In this document: positions 16,638 through 25,478 of the stretch, in pieces
Layout: each line of letters begins with the position of its first letter
Numbering within the stretch: position 1 is the first letter of the stretch
Source: Niabella sp.
Lineage (GTDB): Bacteria > Bacteroidota > Bacteroidia > Chitinophagales > Chitinophagaceae
Length of the DNA: 48,259 nt
Assembly: GCA_027493055.1 (NCBI GenBank)
Contig: JAPUDO010000104.1
Coordinates: 1-48,259 of the forward strand
Reading direction: 5' to 3'
Translations under genes and position numbers: made by a program
The notes under the pieces: model-generated
Database searches by the model: none
Told to the model about the DNA's origin: nothing
What the model saw: only the letters and a program-made list of their open reading frames with translations

Positions 16638-19151
16638 TCAGGAAACAGTAATCTTATTCCAGTCTGATGCTTTCTTTTGATCACGCATAGGGCTGAACCT
16701 TACAGTGGGATCTTTCTCCATTGGGGCATTCACAAAATGAGAAAATTTACTTCTTAACTCAGGAGATTCCACAACGCTTTTCCATTCGCACTGATAGTTA
16801 TCTACCAATGCCTGCATTGCTCTTTCCAGCTCTTCACCAATACCCAAACTATCATGCACTACTACATTACGCAGATAATCAATACCCCCTTCCATTTTAT
16901 TCAGCCATGTAGCGGTGCGGGTAAGAGGGTCGGCTGTTTTAATATAGAACATCAGAAAGCGGTCAATATACCTGATGCAGGTTTCCGAATCAATATCAGC
17001 AGCCAGCAATAAAGCGTGCTGGGGTTTGGAACCACCATTCCCGCACACATAAAGATTCCAGCCTTTTTCGGTAGCAATGATGCCAAAGTCTTTCGACTGC
17101 GCTTCAGCACATTCACGAATACAGCCCGATACGGCAGATTTTAGTTTATGGGGTGCGCGCAATCCACGATAGCGTTCCTCTATTCTTATAGCATAGCTCA
17201 CACTATCGTGCAAACCAAAACGGCACCAGGTGCTGCCCACGCAGCTTTTAACCGTACGAAGCGCCTTTCCGTAAGCATGGCCGCTTTCAAACCCGGCTGC
17301 GATCAGCTCTTCCCAAATAGCGGGCAGGTCGTTTACATGAGCGCCAAACATATCTATACGCTGACCTCCAGTGATCTTGGTGTACAGTCCGTATTTCTTA
17401 GCCACCTGTGCTATCACCATTAATTTATCCGGGGTAATTTCTCCACCAGGAATACGCGGCACTACCGAATAAGTTCCTCCCTTCTGTATATTAGCCAAAA
17501 AGCGGTCATTGGTATCCTGCGAAGCAGCATTTTCTTTTTTTACAACCAGCTCATTCCATAAACTTGCAATGATGGAGCTAACGGCAGGGCGGCACACTTC
17601 ACAACCATCTCCTTTACCCAATGTATCCAGCACTTCATCAAAACTGTGCAGGTCTTTCAGTTTCACCAGGTCATACAGTTCCTGCCTTGAATAATCAAAA
17701 TGCTCGCATAACACGTTCCGTACCATTTTGCCCTGCTGCTTCAGCGTATGCACCATAATGTCTTTCACCATTGGCGCACAACCGCCACAACCTGTTGCAG
17801 CTTTTGTGCATTTTTTAATGGCATCTACTGTTTCACAACCCTGCTGCGTAACAGCATTGCAAATATCAAGCTTGGTTACCCCCTCGCAACTACATATAAG
17901 TGCGTTATCTGGTAAAGCCACCACACCGGCGCCGGCATCCCCGCCTCCTTCTTTTGGTTTAATGATAAGATCCATCGGATCAGGCGGCAACGCCATTTTA
18001 TTTTTGCATACCTGCAACAACATATTGTAGGCATCTGCATCGCCTACCAGGATCCCTCCCAGCAACTCTTTACCATCATTGGAGAAATTGATCCTTTTAT
18101 AAATACCGCGGTGATTATCCCTGAATACTATTGTTTTTGCCTCTTCACCGGCAATGAACGGGTCGCCAAAGCTGGCAACGTCCACACCTATCAGCTTCAG
18201 CTTGGTGCTCATATCAAAGCCATGGAACTGTTTTTGCACATCCGCCAACCGGGTTGCCACCACATCGGCCATTTCATAACCGGGAGCCACCAGTCCATAG
18301 ATCATCGAATTGTGCAATGCACATTCGCCAATAGCAAATACCGAGCTGTCGTTTGTGCACATTTCATCATTCACTACAATGCCGCCTCTTGGCCCCACAG
18401 TAAGCCCGCAGGCACGCGCCAGCTCATCGCGCGGTTTAATACCGGCGGATATGATCAACATATCGGTATTTAAAATAGAACCATCAGTAAAAATCATTCC
18501 CCTGATGGTTTCATTACCCAAAATGGCAGCTGTATTCTTACCGGTATGGGTAGTAATATTCAGTTCTTTTAATTGCTGCACCAGTATATCTGAGCCCGCC
18601 TCATCTATCTGGCGGGGCATCAGCCTTGGAGCAAACTCAATGATATGGGTATCTTTTATACCCAGGTCAAGACAGGCTTTGGCAGCCTCAAGCCCCAACA
18701 AGCCTCCACCGATAACCACAGCGGTTTTGGCTGTTGGAGCATGGCGCCATATCATATTCAGATCTTCAATAGTACGGTACACAAAAACACCCTGCTTGTC
18801 CACTCCCGGTATAGGCGGCACAAACGCCGAGGAACCGGTAGCAAAAACAAGGTAATCATAATTAAGTGACATGCCTTCAAAAGAACGAACGGTTTTACGT
18901 TCCCGGTCCACTTCCAGTACCGGGTCACCCAAACGCAGTTCAATACCGTTTTCCTTATACCATTTTACAGGCTGCAAGGTTAAATCAGCTACTGTCTTTC
19001 CGGCAAAATAAGAACTGAGATGAACACGATCGTAAGCAGCGAGGGTTTCTTCTCCAAATACAGTTACATGCAGATCAGGAATGCCCTTAGAGAGCAGTTT
19101 TTCGCAGAATTTTTGGCCAACCATGCCATTTCCAATAACAACAACTTTCAT
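16638..19151 (-). CDS. nirB: Nitrite reductase (NADH) large subunit
   Basis: 837 residues, full length. Order of domains: FAD/NAD-dependent oxidoreductase (GNGMVGQKFCEK at the N-terminus, NAD site VVIGGGLLGLEAA near 146-157), BFD-like [2Fe-2S] domain (C420, C422, C455, C458), a second Cys-containing BFD-like stretch around 480-530 (GDGCEVC), ferredoxin-like half-domain (GGTYSVVPRIPGG) and the siroheme/[4Fe-4S] domain with C637, C643, C677 and C681. It reduces nitrite by six electrons to ammonium in the cytoplasm. It is the first gene of nirBDC; the upstream AT-rich region is shared with the siroheme methyltransferase that makes its cofactor precursor. Confidence 0.96.
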   Translation of the reverse strand: MKVVVIGNGMVGQKFCEKLLSKGIPDLHVTVFGEETLAAYDRVHLSSYFAGKTVADLTLQPVKWYKENGIELRLGDPVLEVDRERKTVRSFEGMSLNYDYLVFATGSSAFVPPIPGVDKQGVFVYRTIEDLNMIWRHAPTAKTAVVIGGGLLGLEAAKACLDLGIKDTHIIEFAPRLMPRQIDEAGSDILVQQLKELNITTHTGKNTAAILGNETIRGMIFTDGSILNTDMLIISAGIKPRDELARACGLTVGPRGGIVVNDEMCTNDSSVFAIGECALHNSMIYGLVAPGYEMADVVATRLADVQKQFHGFDMSTKLKLIGVDVASFGDPFIAGEEAKTIVFRDNHRGIYKRINFSNDGKELLGGILVGDADAYNMLLQVCKNKMALPPDPMDLIIKPKEGGGDAGAGVVALPDNALICSCEGVTKLDICNAVTQQGCETVDAIKKCTKAATGCGGCAPMVKDIMVHTLKQQGKMVRNVLCEHFDYSRQELYDLVKLKDLHSFDEVLDTLGKGDGCEVCRPAVSSIIASLWNELVVKKENAASQDTNDRFLANIQKGGTYSVVPRIPGGEITPDKLMVIAQVAKKYGLYTKITGGQRIDMFGAHVNDLPAIWEELIAAGFESGHAYGKALRTVKSCVGSTWCRFGLHDSVSYAIRIEERYRGLRAPHKLKSAVSGCIRECAEAQSKDFGIIATEKGWNLYVCGNGGSKPQHALLLAADIDSETCIRYIDRFLMFYIKTADPLTRTATWLNKMEGGIDYLRNVVVHDSLGIGEELERAMQALVDNYQCEWKSVVESPELRSKFSHFVNAPMEKDPTVRFSPMRDQKKASDWNKITVS

Positions 19152-19370
19152 AAACCTTATTTTTTAAAGTTTCAGAAAATGGCAGGCAATTTATGAATTA
19201 TAATAAATTATATATAATATAAAATAGTGTAAACAATCAAAATTTCGGAATAAATTCCTATTTATAAAATAAATAAATAAATTATATAATTACAAATATA
19301 ACAAATAATCAACAATTTTTCATATTTTTGATCAAATAATATTACATATATTTTTTAATAATATTTAAAT
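19152..19370. promoter_or_regulatory. Divergent promoter region nirB / siroheme methyltransferase
   Basis: About 220 bp, extremely AT-rich. A TATATTTG element on the minus strand (19293-19300) faces nirB with a long ~140-nt leader; TATTTTTG on the plus strand (19323-19330) faces the methyltransferase. The Crp/Fnr-type regulator two genes downstream is the obvious candidate to bind here. No convincing TTGAT-N4-ATCAA site was seen; TTGATCAAAT at 19328-19337 is the nearest. Confidence 0.5.
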
Positions 19371-20135
19371 ATGACAAAATTGATATTAATAGGGGCAGGG
19401 CCGGGAGACCCCGAGCTGGTTACTCTAAAAGCCATCAGGAAGCTAAAACAAGCTGATGTGGTTTTATTTGATGCATTAGCTAATGAAGAACTGTTGTCCT
19501 ACTGTAAAGAAGACTGTATTAAACAATTTGTGGGGAAAAGATATGGCTGTCATGCATTAAGTCAATCAGAAATCAATAACCTGATACTTGAATACAGCAG
19601 TAAATACCAATGTGTGGTACGCCTTAAAGGCGGCGATCCATTTATATTTGGCAGGGCCTGGGAAGAGATAACAATTGCCCAAAGCGCCGGCATTGATGTA
19701 GAAGTGGTGCCCGGCATTTCCAGCGCCCTGGCTGTACCCGCATCACAAATGATCCCTGTCACGGCAAGAGGAACCAATGAAAGCTTTTGGGTAGTTACCG
19801 GCACTACCCAAAGCGGAGATATATCAGGCGATATAAAATTAGCCGCACAATCAACCGCCACGGTAGTTATACTTATGGCAATGAGTAAGCTAGAGAAAAT
19901 AACAGAACTATTTACTGCATGCGGCAAAGCTGAAACACCTGCAGCAATTATCCAGAACGGAACTTTGCCAACTGAAAAAATAATTACCGGGAAGGTAAAA
20001 GATATTTACTTCAGGGCACAATATGCCGGCCTGGAAAATCCGGCTATTATCATTATAGGCAATGTTGTTACCCTGCGGGGGGAATTAGCTGCTGATAATC
20101 ATGTGAAAAATCTGCTGAAAACCTTAAACAGGTAA
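19371..20135 (+). CDS. cobA: Uroporphyrinogen-III C-methyltransferase (siroheme synthesis)
   Basis: 254 residues, the length of a stand-alone SUMT. Family motifs: LIGAGPGDPELVTLKAIR (N-terminal GxGPG loop), VVRLKGGDPFIFGRAWEE and VVPGISSALAVPA, plus the GTN region before the SAM-binding half. It methylates uroporphyrinogen III at C2 and C7 to precorrin-2, the precursor of siroheme needed by NirB. No fused CysG-type dehydrogenase/ferrochelatase domain is present. It diverges from nirB and precedes the regulator gene by 45 nt, so the three parts form one functional locus. Confidence 0.94.
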   Translation: MTKLILIGAGPGDPELVTLKAIRKLKQADVVLFDALANEELLSYCKEDCIKQFVGKRYGCHALSQSEINNLILEYSSKYQCVVRLKGGDPFIFGRAWEEITIAQSAGIDVEVVPGISSALAVPASQMIPVTARGTNESFWVVTGTTQSGDISGDIKLAAQSTATVVILMAMSKLEKITELFTACGKAETPAAIIQNGTLPTEKIITGKVKDIYFRAQYAGLENPAIIIIGNVVTLRGELAADNHVKNLLKTLNR

Positions 20136-20180
20136 TATATATCATATATCCCCAGCAAAGATTCTTTTACCTTTATTGTT

Positions 20181-20864
20181 ATGCGCCAGAAAAGAATCAT
20201 TGATACTACCCGGTCTTTTTTACATACCCACTGCATGAAGGAATGGTGGCCCGCCCTTGAAGCCAATCTCCAGGTGCTTCATTATAAAAAGAACGAAACC
20301 ATTATTGCTGAAGGCGATACTGTAGCAGGCATTTATTTTATGCTTGATGGCGTAGCCAAAGTGCACAAGATATGGCACGAAGACAAAGAGCTGATCCTGC
20401 GTTTTGCACACAACCAGGACATTTTAGGGCACAGAGGTCTTAGCACCACCACCAGCAGCTACCCTATAACGGCAACAGCGCTCACACAGGTTTCCCTATG
20501 TTATATCAGCCTTGACTTTTTTGAGGCCACTTTCAAGGTAAATAAAAACTTTGCCTATCATTTTATGATGTTCCTGGCCGATGAGCTGCAGCTGTCAGAA
20601 ATACGGATGCGTAACCTGGCCCACATGACCGTAAGGGCCCGGCTGGCCAGCGCTTTATTAGCGTTTGAAAGAAAATTTGGACAGGATACAGAAGGCTACA
20701 TTGCTTTTACCATAAGCCGCCACGACATCGCAGCTTACGTAGGTACCGCCTACGAAACCGTTTACAAGATCATTAACGAGTTTACGGAGCTGGGATACAT
20801 TAAAACAGAAGCAAAGAACATTGCGCTTCTAAGTCATGAAGCCATTGCCGCTGCCATCTGTTAA
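20181..20864 (+). CDS. Crp/Fnr-family transcriptional regulator
   Basis: 227 residues: cyclic-nucleotide-binding-like beta-barrel (KNETIIAEGDTVAGIYFMLD, about 38-57), a long dimerisation helix and a C-terminal winged helix (ISRHDIAAYVGTAYETVYKI, about 175-195, where the recognition helix has ETV-x-K instead of the usual ETVSR). No N-terminal Cys cluster of the Fnr type is present, so it is not an oxygen-sensing Fnr. Being cotranscribed with the siroheme gene and facing nirBDC, it is probably the local regulator of nitrite assimilation; ligand unknown. Confidence 0.88.
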   Translation: MRQKRIIDTTRSFLHTHCMKEWWPALEANLQVLHYKKNETIIAEGDTVAGIYFMLDGVAKVHKIWHEDKELILRFAHNQDILGHRGLSTTTSSYPITATALTQVSLCYISLDFFEATFKVNKNFAYHFMMFLADELQLSEIRMRNLAHMTVRARLASALLAFERKFGQDTEGYIAFTISRHDIAAYVGTAYETVYKIINEFTELGYIKTEAKNIALLSHEAIAAAIC

Positions 20865-20969
20865 TATTAAAATAATTTCCAAAATGGTACCTGCTAATAC
20901 ACTTATTGGCACTTAATTCGATTATATTCGTTTTGTAATTTTTTACTAAACACTTAAAAACTAAATGAA

Positions 20970-21452
20970 ATGAAAAGAATCCTGGCCATTGTTGCCATTG
21001 TTGCATTCTCATTCGCGCTGCCTTCGTGCAAAGGGAAAAGCGATGCTGAGCTGAAAACCGCTGCAGAAGCAGCCATACAAGCCAACCCAGATCTTAGCGG
21101 CGTTATCATTGAGGTTAAAGATGGTGTGGCAACTATCTCCGGAGAAGTGAAAGATCCTGCAGCACAGGCCGCTGCAGAAACTGCTGTAAAAGAAGTAAAA
21201 GGTATCAAAAGTATTTCTAATGAAACCACCGTTGCGCCTCCTCCTCCCCCTGTTAACATTACACCCGACGATCCGCTTACAACTGCAGTAAAAGACGCTA
21301 TTAAAGACCATCCTACTGTTTCGGCTACAGTTACAGATGGCGTGGTTACTTTGACAGGCGAGATCTCTAAAGCTGATCTGAAAACATTAATGCAAAAAGT
21401 ACAGGCCACCAAACCTAAAAAAGTAGAAAGCGGCGGTCTTACAGTAAAATAA
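20970..21452 (+). CDS. BON-domain lipoprotein
   Basis: 160 residues. The signal ends in a lipobox (FALPSC, Cys about 21). Two BON domains follow: about 28-85 (VIIEVKDGVATISGEVKDPA) and about 105-158 (SATVTDGVVTLTGEISKADL), joined by a proline-rich linker APPPPPV. BON domains bind phospholipid or are found in envelope-stress and outer-membrane-maintenance proteins such as OsmY. The next gene has a related N-terminal fold and follows 31 nt later. Confidence 0.85.
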   Translation: MKRILAIVAIVAFSFALPSCKGKSDAELKTAAEAAIQANPDLSGVIIEVKDGVATISGEVKDPAAQAAAETAVKEVKGIKSISNETTVAPPPPPVNITPDDPLTTAVKDAIKDHPTVSATVTDGVVTLTGEISKADLKTLMQKVQATKPKKVESGGLTVK

Positions 21453-21483
21453 CCAATAAATTAAAAGTTTAAAAACATACAAC

Positions 21484-21903
21484 ATGGCACTTCAGGAAAA
21501 ATATCAGGCACTGGTTGATGCAGCAAATGCTGCAGGCGTAGCAAACCTGGCTGTAAGAGAACAGGATGGCGTTTTATATATTGATGGCGATGCACCAAAC
21601 GGTGCAGTAAAAGATCAGCTATGGGACGTGTACAACCAAATCGACCCCAACTATGCAAGCGGAGACCTGGTTTTAAACGTAAACGCTACAGCCGAGGCAG
21701 GAAGCCAGGTTCGCGTTGTTACTAAGGAATCCAACCTGAATATAAGAAAAGGCCCCGGTACCGACCAGCCTATTGTAGGCAAAGCCGCTAAAGATGAAAT
21801 CATAACGCTGATCAACAGGTCAAACGATCTTTGGTGGTCCGTTCGTACCAAAGACGGAGAAGAAGGATATGCCTACGCCCAGTATTTAGAGCCGGTTTCT
21901 TAA
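21484..21903 (+). CDS. BON-like plus bacterial SH3 domain protein
   Basis: 139 residues without a signal peptide. The N-terminal half (LAVREQDGVLYIDGDAPNGA) is BON- or LysM-associated in style; the C-terminal half is a bacterial SH3 domain (ESNLNIRKGPGTDQPIVGKA followed by WWSVRTKDGEEGYAYAQYL). Such SH3 domains bind peptidoglycan or act as protein modules. It is cotranscribed with the BON lipoprotein. A strong terminator follows at 21929. Confidence 0.8.
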   Translation: MALQEKYQALVDAANAAGVANLAVREQDGVLYIDGDAPNGAVKDQLWDVYNQIDPNYASGDLVLNVNATAEAGSQVRVVTKESNLNIRKGPGTDQPIVGKAAKDEIITLINRSNDLWWSVRTKDGEEGYAYAQYLEPVS

Positions 21904-21928
21904 TAACGGGAGTTTTTACATATTTAAG

Positions 21929-21982
21929 AGCCTGTTTCCTGCATTTGCTTTTTGTAATTACAGGAAACAGGCTTATTTTTTT
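21929..21982 (+). terminator. Strong rho-independent terminator after the BON/SH3 pair
   Basis: AGCCTGTTTCCTG (21929-21941) and CAGGAAACAGGCT (21961-21973) form a perfect 13-bp stem with a 19-nt loop, followed by a T-rich run (TATTTTTTT). Confidence 0.9.
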
Positions 21983-22040
21983 AAACCGTTATTTAAAAGT
22001 ATTTTATCTATAAATTACATTTATCAAATTTTATCAGATG

Positions 22041-22066
22041 AAAATCAATAAGATATTGATTTTTTT
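22041..22066 (+). terminator. AT-rich hairpin with T-run
   Basis: AAAATCAATA, loop AGA, TATTGATTTT followed by TTT. It could be a weak second terminator or an attenuator-like leader element of the next gene. Confidence 0.4.
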
Positions 22067-22215
22067 AAACAAACCAATTATTTTTTTAGAAATTTTAAAG
22101 AATATCTTAACGTTGTTTTTATATATTATTACTGCAATCAGACGTTTTTAGAATACATGCGCCTCACTGTTTATAACACTACGCGGCGCTATTATTAACT
22201 ATAAACCCTTATAAG

Positions 22216-22554
22216 ATGAAAAAAATTGCAACAAAATTCGTACTGGTAGCAGCTTCTGCTTTTATTTTCGGAACAACAATGGCACAAACAGACACAACAA
22301 AAACACCTGTACCTGTGCCGGATACAACAGAAACACCTGTGCCTGACACAACAGAAACACCGGCACCGGCGCCTGAACCAGATACTACAACCGTTCCGGA
22401 TCCAACAGAAACATCAATAATACATGCAGATAAAAATACTTCTCTCGCTATGCAATTAAGCAAATACAATAGCGGTTTTTATGCAATAACAAACAGGGAA
22501 TTATTGAGCGCTAAACAGCACGATATTAAAACAGAAGAAGAAAACGAAGCTTAA
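22216..22554 (+). CDS. Secreted Thr/Pro-repeat protein, unknown function
   Basis: 112 residues with a signal peptide cut after FGTTMAQ. The mature N-terminal half is a degenerate repeat of the type PVPDTTETP (about residues 30-65), also visible as a DNA repeat, so its length may vary between strains. The C-terminal half is hydrophilic and ends in acidic residues. Low-complexity P/T/D linkers of this kind are common in envelope proteins of this phylum. No family recognised. Confidence 0.6.
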   Translation: MKKIATKFVLVAASAFIFGTTMAQTDTTKTPVPVPDTTETPVPDTTETPAPAPEPDTTTVPDPTETSIIHADKNTSLAMQLSKYNSGFYAITNRELLSAKQHDIKTEEENEA

Positions 22555-22583
22555 TCAGTGCTACCTACTGTTTCGGCTGGTTG

Positions 22584-22617
22584 CAATAGCCATTCCATTT
22601 GGGATGGCTATTGTTTT
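22584..22617 (+). terminator. Rho-independent terminator
   Basis: CAATAGCCATTCC (22584-22596) and GGGATGGCTATTG (22601-22613) form a 13-bp stem with one G-T pair and a 4-nt loop; the T-run after it is short (TTTT). Confidence 0.7.
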
Positions 22618-22640
22618 GCAGTGTAATGCCATACAATTTG

Positions 22641-22648
22641 TAAGTTTG
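22641..22648 (+). promoter_or_regulatory. -7 element ahead of the DUF2130 gene
   Basis: TAAGTTTG fits TAnnTTTG and lies 22 nt upstream of the chosen ATG at 22670, which supports that start over an in-frame ATG at 22604 inside the preceding terminator. Confidence 0.5.
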
Positions 22649-22669
22649 GGGGGTATTACAAATTATACT

Positions 22670-23890
22670 ATGTCCACAAAAATAAAATGCCCGTCCTGCG
22701 GAAACGAGTTTGAACCTAATGAGGCTATACGTGAAGAAGTAGAAAAAGAACTTCGCGCTAAAGTAAGCGATTGGCAAAAGAAAAAAAGCGAAGAGCATCA
22801 GGCCGAACTTCAAAAAAAAGAGCTGGAGTGGCAGCAAAAGCTGCAGCAGGAAAAATCTTCTTTACAAAAACAGATAGAGGAGCAGATACGGAAAACCATA
22901 ACCGGAGATTTTGAGAGCAAGCTATTGTTGTTACAAAAGGCCAATGAAGAGAATGAGGAAAAATTAAAACTGTCGAGGCAGCGCGAAACAGCCTACTTAA
23001 AACGCGAGCAGGAACTTAAAAACAAGGAGGAGGAACTGGATCTTACCCTTCAAAAAAGATTGGTTGAGGAAAGAGAAAAACTTGCCGATAACCTGCGAAA
23101 AATAGAAGTTGAAAAACTGGCACAAAAAGAAACAGAATACCAGCTGAAGCTGCGGGAACTGGAAAAGCAGCTGGAAGACCAGAAAAAGCTGGCCAGTGAA
23201 ATGAAGCGCAAAGCAGAGCAGGGCTCAATGCAGCTACAGGGAGAAAGCCAGGAGCTGGCGCTGGAGGAGCTGCTGGCAACCGCTTTCCCTTTTGACAGGA
23301 TTGAAGAGATTGGTAAAGGTGTTCGCGGCGCCGATTGCGTGCAGGTGGTAAGAAACAACCTGGGCGCTGAATGCGGCCGTATTATATGGGAAAGCAAGCG
23401 CGCCGAAAATTTTGGCGGGGAATGGATAGAAAAGCTAAAAGCAGATATGCGTTCCCAGGGCGCTGATATAGCCATCCTGGTTACCCGCCGTTACCCCAAG
23501 GATATGGATTGCTTTGGAGAAAAGGATGGCGTATGGATCTGCAGTTTTTCTGAAGCAAGGGCTTTAGCCGCTGTGCTGCGCGATGGCATATTGCGTATTT
23601 ATAATGCTGCCAAAAGCCAGGAAAATAAGGGCGATAAAATGAATATGCTTTACAGCTACCTCACCGGTTCGGAATTTGCAGAGCAGTGGAAAGCCATACG
23701 GGAAGGGTTTTTAAGCATGAAAATGAGCATACAAAAAGAAAGGGATGCAATGGAACGCCTTTGGAAAGCCAGGGAAAAGCAACTGGAAAAAGTATTGCTG
23801 AATGCTACCCATATCCGCGGCTCTATAGATGGTATCAGCGGCCTGGAAAATGTAGATTTGAACCTATTGGATTATAACTACGAAGAGTAA
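22670..23890 (+). CDS. DUF2130 family protein with zinc-finger start and coiled coil
   Basis: 406 residues from ATG 22670. It starts with a zinc-ribbon half (KIKCPSCGNEF), then has a very long charged coiled coil (about 25-205) and a C-terminal globular DUF2130 domain (AFPFDRIEEIGKGVRGADCV, GRIIWESKRAENFGGEWIEK, ADIAILVTRRYPKDM). The E-x-K and D patterns there recall a restriction-endonuclease-like fold, as suggested for this family. Function is not established. An upstream in-frame ATG at 22604 would add 22 residues but lies in the terminator stem. Confidence 0.88.
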   Translation: MSTKIKCPSCGNEFEPNEAIREEVEKELRAKVSDWQKKKSEEHQAELQKKELEWQQKLQQEKSSLQKQIEEQIRKTITGDFESKLLLLQKANEENEEKLKLSRQRETAYLKREQELKNKEEELDLTLQKRLVEEREKLADNLRKIEVEKLAQKETEYQLKLRELEKQLEDQKKLASEMKRKAEQGSMQLQGESQELALEELLATAFPFDRIEEIGKGVRGADCVQVVRNNLGAECGRIIWESKRAENFGGEWIEKLKADMRSQGADIAILVTRRYPKDMDCFGEKDGVWICSFSEARALAAVLRDGILRIYNAAKSQENKGDKMNMLYSYLTGSEFAEQWKAIREGFLSMKMSIQKERDAMERLWKAREKQLEKVLLNATHIRGSIDGISGLENVDLNLLDYNYEE

Positions 23891-23893
23891 AAA

Positions 23894-24511
23894 CTACCAG
23901 AAAGCGCTTGTGTACACATAGCTCAGGCACAGACCCTCAAACGGCCTGAGCTGCACATTGATCAGCGTACTTCTTTTGGCAAAAAAGCAATGAAATAGCT
24001 GTTTACCGGCATCATAAGATTTTAGCTGGATATGCTTCCTGAAATCTACTTCCCCATCCCCGTGCCATTTAAACACCGCTTCTTTAGCGCTCCATATCTG
24101 CGTCAGCTCCTGACTGGTTACCGGCCGGATAACTTCTTCTTCTTCGGCGCTGATGAACTTGTGCCTGATGCGGCCCACTTTATCCGCTGGTATCTCTATA
24201 TCTATTCCTACCCTGTGATCACGGCTTACAATAGCAGCTGCATAATCGCCGCAATGGGATATAGAAAAATGATAAGCTTCACCGGGTAAAAAAGGTTTCC
24301 TGGTATCAGCAATCTGTACCTGGTGTAAAGGAAAATCTGCAAACAAATATCTCAGCAAAAACCTTCCTGCCAGGTGCTGCAGCCGCTTATGCGGATGGGT
24401 AACCTCCCGGTGCAGCGGTACAAGTACTTTAAAAAAAGCCTCATCCTCCTCTATCTTCCAGATACCCAGCCGCGTGGTTTCATTAATATCTTGTTGATAA
24501 AAAACAGGCAT
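23894..24511 (-). CDS. 4'-phosphopantetheinyl transferase, Sfp type
   Basis: 205 residues from the ATG at 24511 (MPVFYQQDINETTRLG); an ATG at 24538 would add nine. Motifs of the family in order: RKPFLPGEAYHFSISHCGDY (substrate loop), GIDIE (metal-binding Asp/Glu) and IWSAKEAVFKW (catalytic Glu/Lys helix). It transfers phosphopantetheine from CoA to carrier proteins; whether the partner is the fatty-acid ACP or a secondary-metabolite carrier is not shown by context. It converges with DUF2130 with 3 nt between stop codons. Confidence 0.92.
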   Translation of the reverse strand: MPVFYQQDINETTRLGIWKIEEDEAFFKVLVPLHREVTHPHKRLQHLAGRFLLRYLFADFPLHQVQIADTRKPFLPGEAYHFSISHCGDYAAAIVSRDHRVGIDIEIPADKVGRIRHKFISAEEEEVIRPVTSQELTQIWSAKEAVFKWHGDGEVDFRKHIQLKSYDAGKQLFHCFFAKRSTLINVQLRPFEGLCLSYVYTSAFW

Positions 24512-24569
24512 AGTGATGCTAATAATTTTATATTGCACAAAGTAATTGAATTTAGTGAATGGTGAGTGA

Positions 24570-24705
24570 TGAATAATGAGTGATGAGTAAGCAGATGTAT
24601 TTAAACCCTAAAATCTATCGTATAGATACTATTGTCCAGATACTATTATCTAAATACTAATGTCTATTGTCTAAGTACTAACGTCTAAAGTCTAAAGTCT
24701 AAAAA
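24570..24705 (+). repeat. Tandem short-unit array directly before dcd
   Basis: Imperfect repeats of 7-8 nt: GTGAGTGATGA units at about 24563-24590 and, nearest the gene, GTCTAAA units (GTCTAAAGTCTAAAGTCTAA at 24683-24702) ending 3 nt before the ATG. See the finding on leader arrays. Confidence 0.7.
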
Positions 24706-25242
24706 ATGATCCTGTCTGATATACGGATACAGCAAGAGATGGAAAAAGGAACTATCGTCATTCAGCCTTACAACAGGGACTGCCTGGGCAGTAACAGCTA
24801 TGACGTGCATTTAGGTAAATGGCTGGCTACTTACCGCGAACACATACTTGATGCTAAAAAGCATAACGAGATAGAATATTTTGAAATACCTGAAGAAGGG
24901 TTTGTACTATACCCGCATGTATTTTACCTGGGCGTAACTGCCGAATATACAGAAACACATGCCCATGTGCCTTTCCTTGAAGGCAAATCATCCACCGGCC
25001 GGTTGGGAATAGATATACATGCTACCGCAGGCAAAGGCGATGTTGGTTTTTGCGGGCACTGGACACTTGAAATATCAGTAAAGCAACCCGTGAAAGTGTA
25101 TAAGGGAATGCCCGTAGGACAGCTTATTTATTTCCCCGTAGAAGGCGAAATAGAAATAAAATACAACCAGAAGAAAAATGCGAAATACAGCAGCCAGCCA
25201 GATAAGCCGGTGGAGAGCATGATGTGGAAGAATAAGTTTTAA
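24706..25242 (+). CDS. dcd: dCTP deaminase
   Basis: 178 residues, typical length. It begins MILSDIRIQQEM and shows the family blocks NSYDVHLG, FLEGKSSTGRLGIDIHATAG and a GDVGFCGHWTLEISV stretch carrying the catalytic-type Glu. The enzyme deaminates dCTP to dUTP in thymidylate supply. A bifunctional dCTP deaminase/dUTPase cannot be excluded by eye. No -7 promoter motif was seen; the leader is a tandem repeat array. Confidence 0.9.
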   Translation: MILSDIRIQQEMEKGTIVIQPYNRDCLGSNSYDVHLGKWLATYREHILDAKKHNEIEYFEIPEEGFVLYPHVFYLGVTAEYTETHAHVPFLEGKSSTGRLGIDIHATAGKGDVGFCGHWTLEISVKQPVKVYKGMPVGQLIYFPVEGEIEIKYNQKKNAKYSSQPDKPVESMMWKNKF

Positions 25243-25478
25243 TCCGCAGTTAAATTAACTGCAATTTACCCGCTGTGAAGTTGAGTGCCAACAGAAACAA
25301 TCAATCTGCAATGCTTAATATTCATTGGCTGTACGGTTAGCAGTGAGCATTCCTGCCTGTCCGGTCAGGCGGGGATTATTGAACATCGCATATTGAGGGT
25401 TAAAGAGACGAATTCACTTATAGCTCGCCATTCGCTCATAATAAAGACTGCTTACAATTACCATGACGCCACCTTTTT

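Larger units (their letters stand above)
21904..22215. other. Intergenic region with two hairpins
   Basis: About 310 bp without a gene. It holds the terminator at 21929-21982 and a second AT-rich hairpin at 22041-22066. The rest is AT-rich leader of the next gene. Confidence 0.6.

Noticed and set aside
24570-24705. Possible CRISPR array before dcd
   Set aside because: Units are 7-8 nt, degenerate and without spacers of constant length; no cas genes are near.
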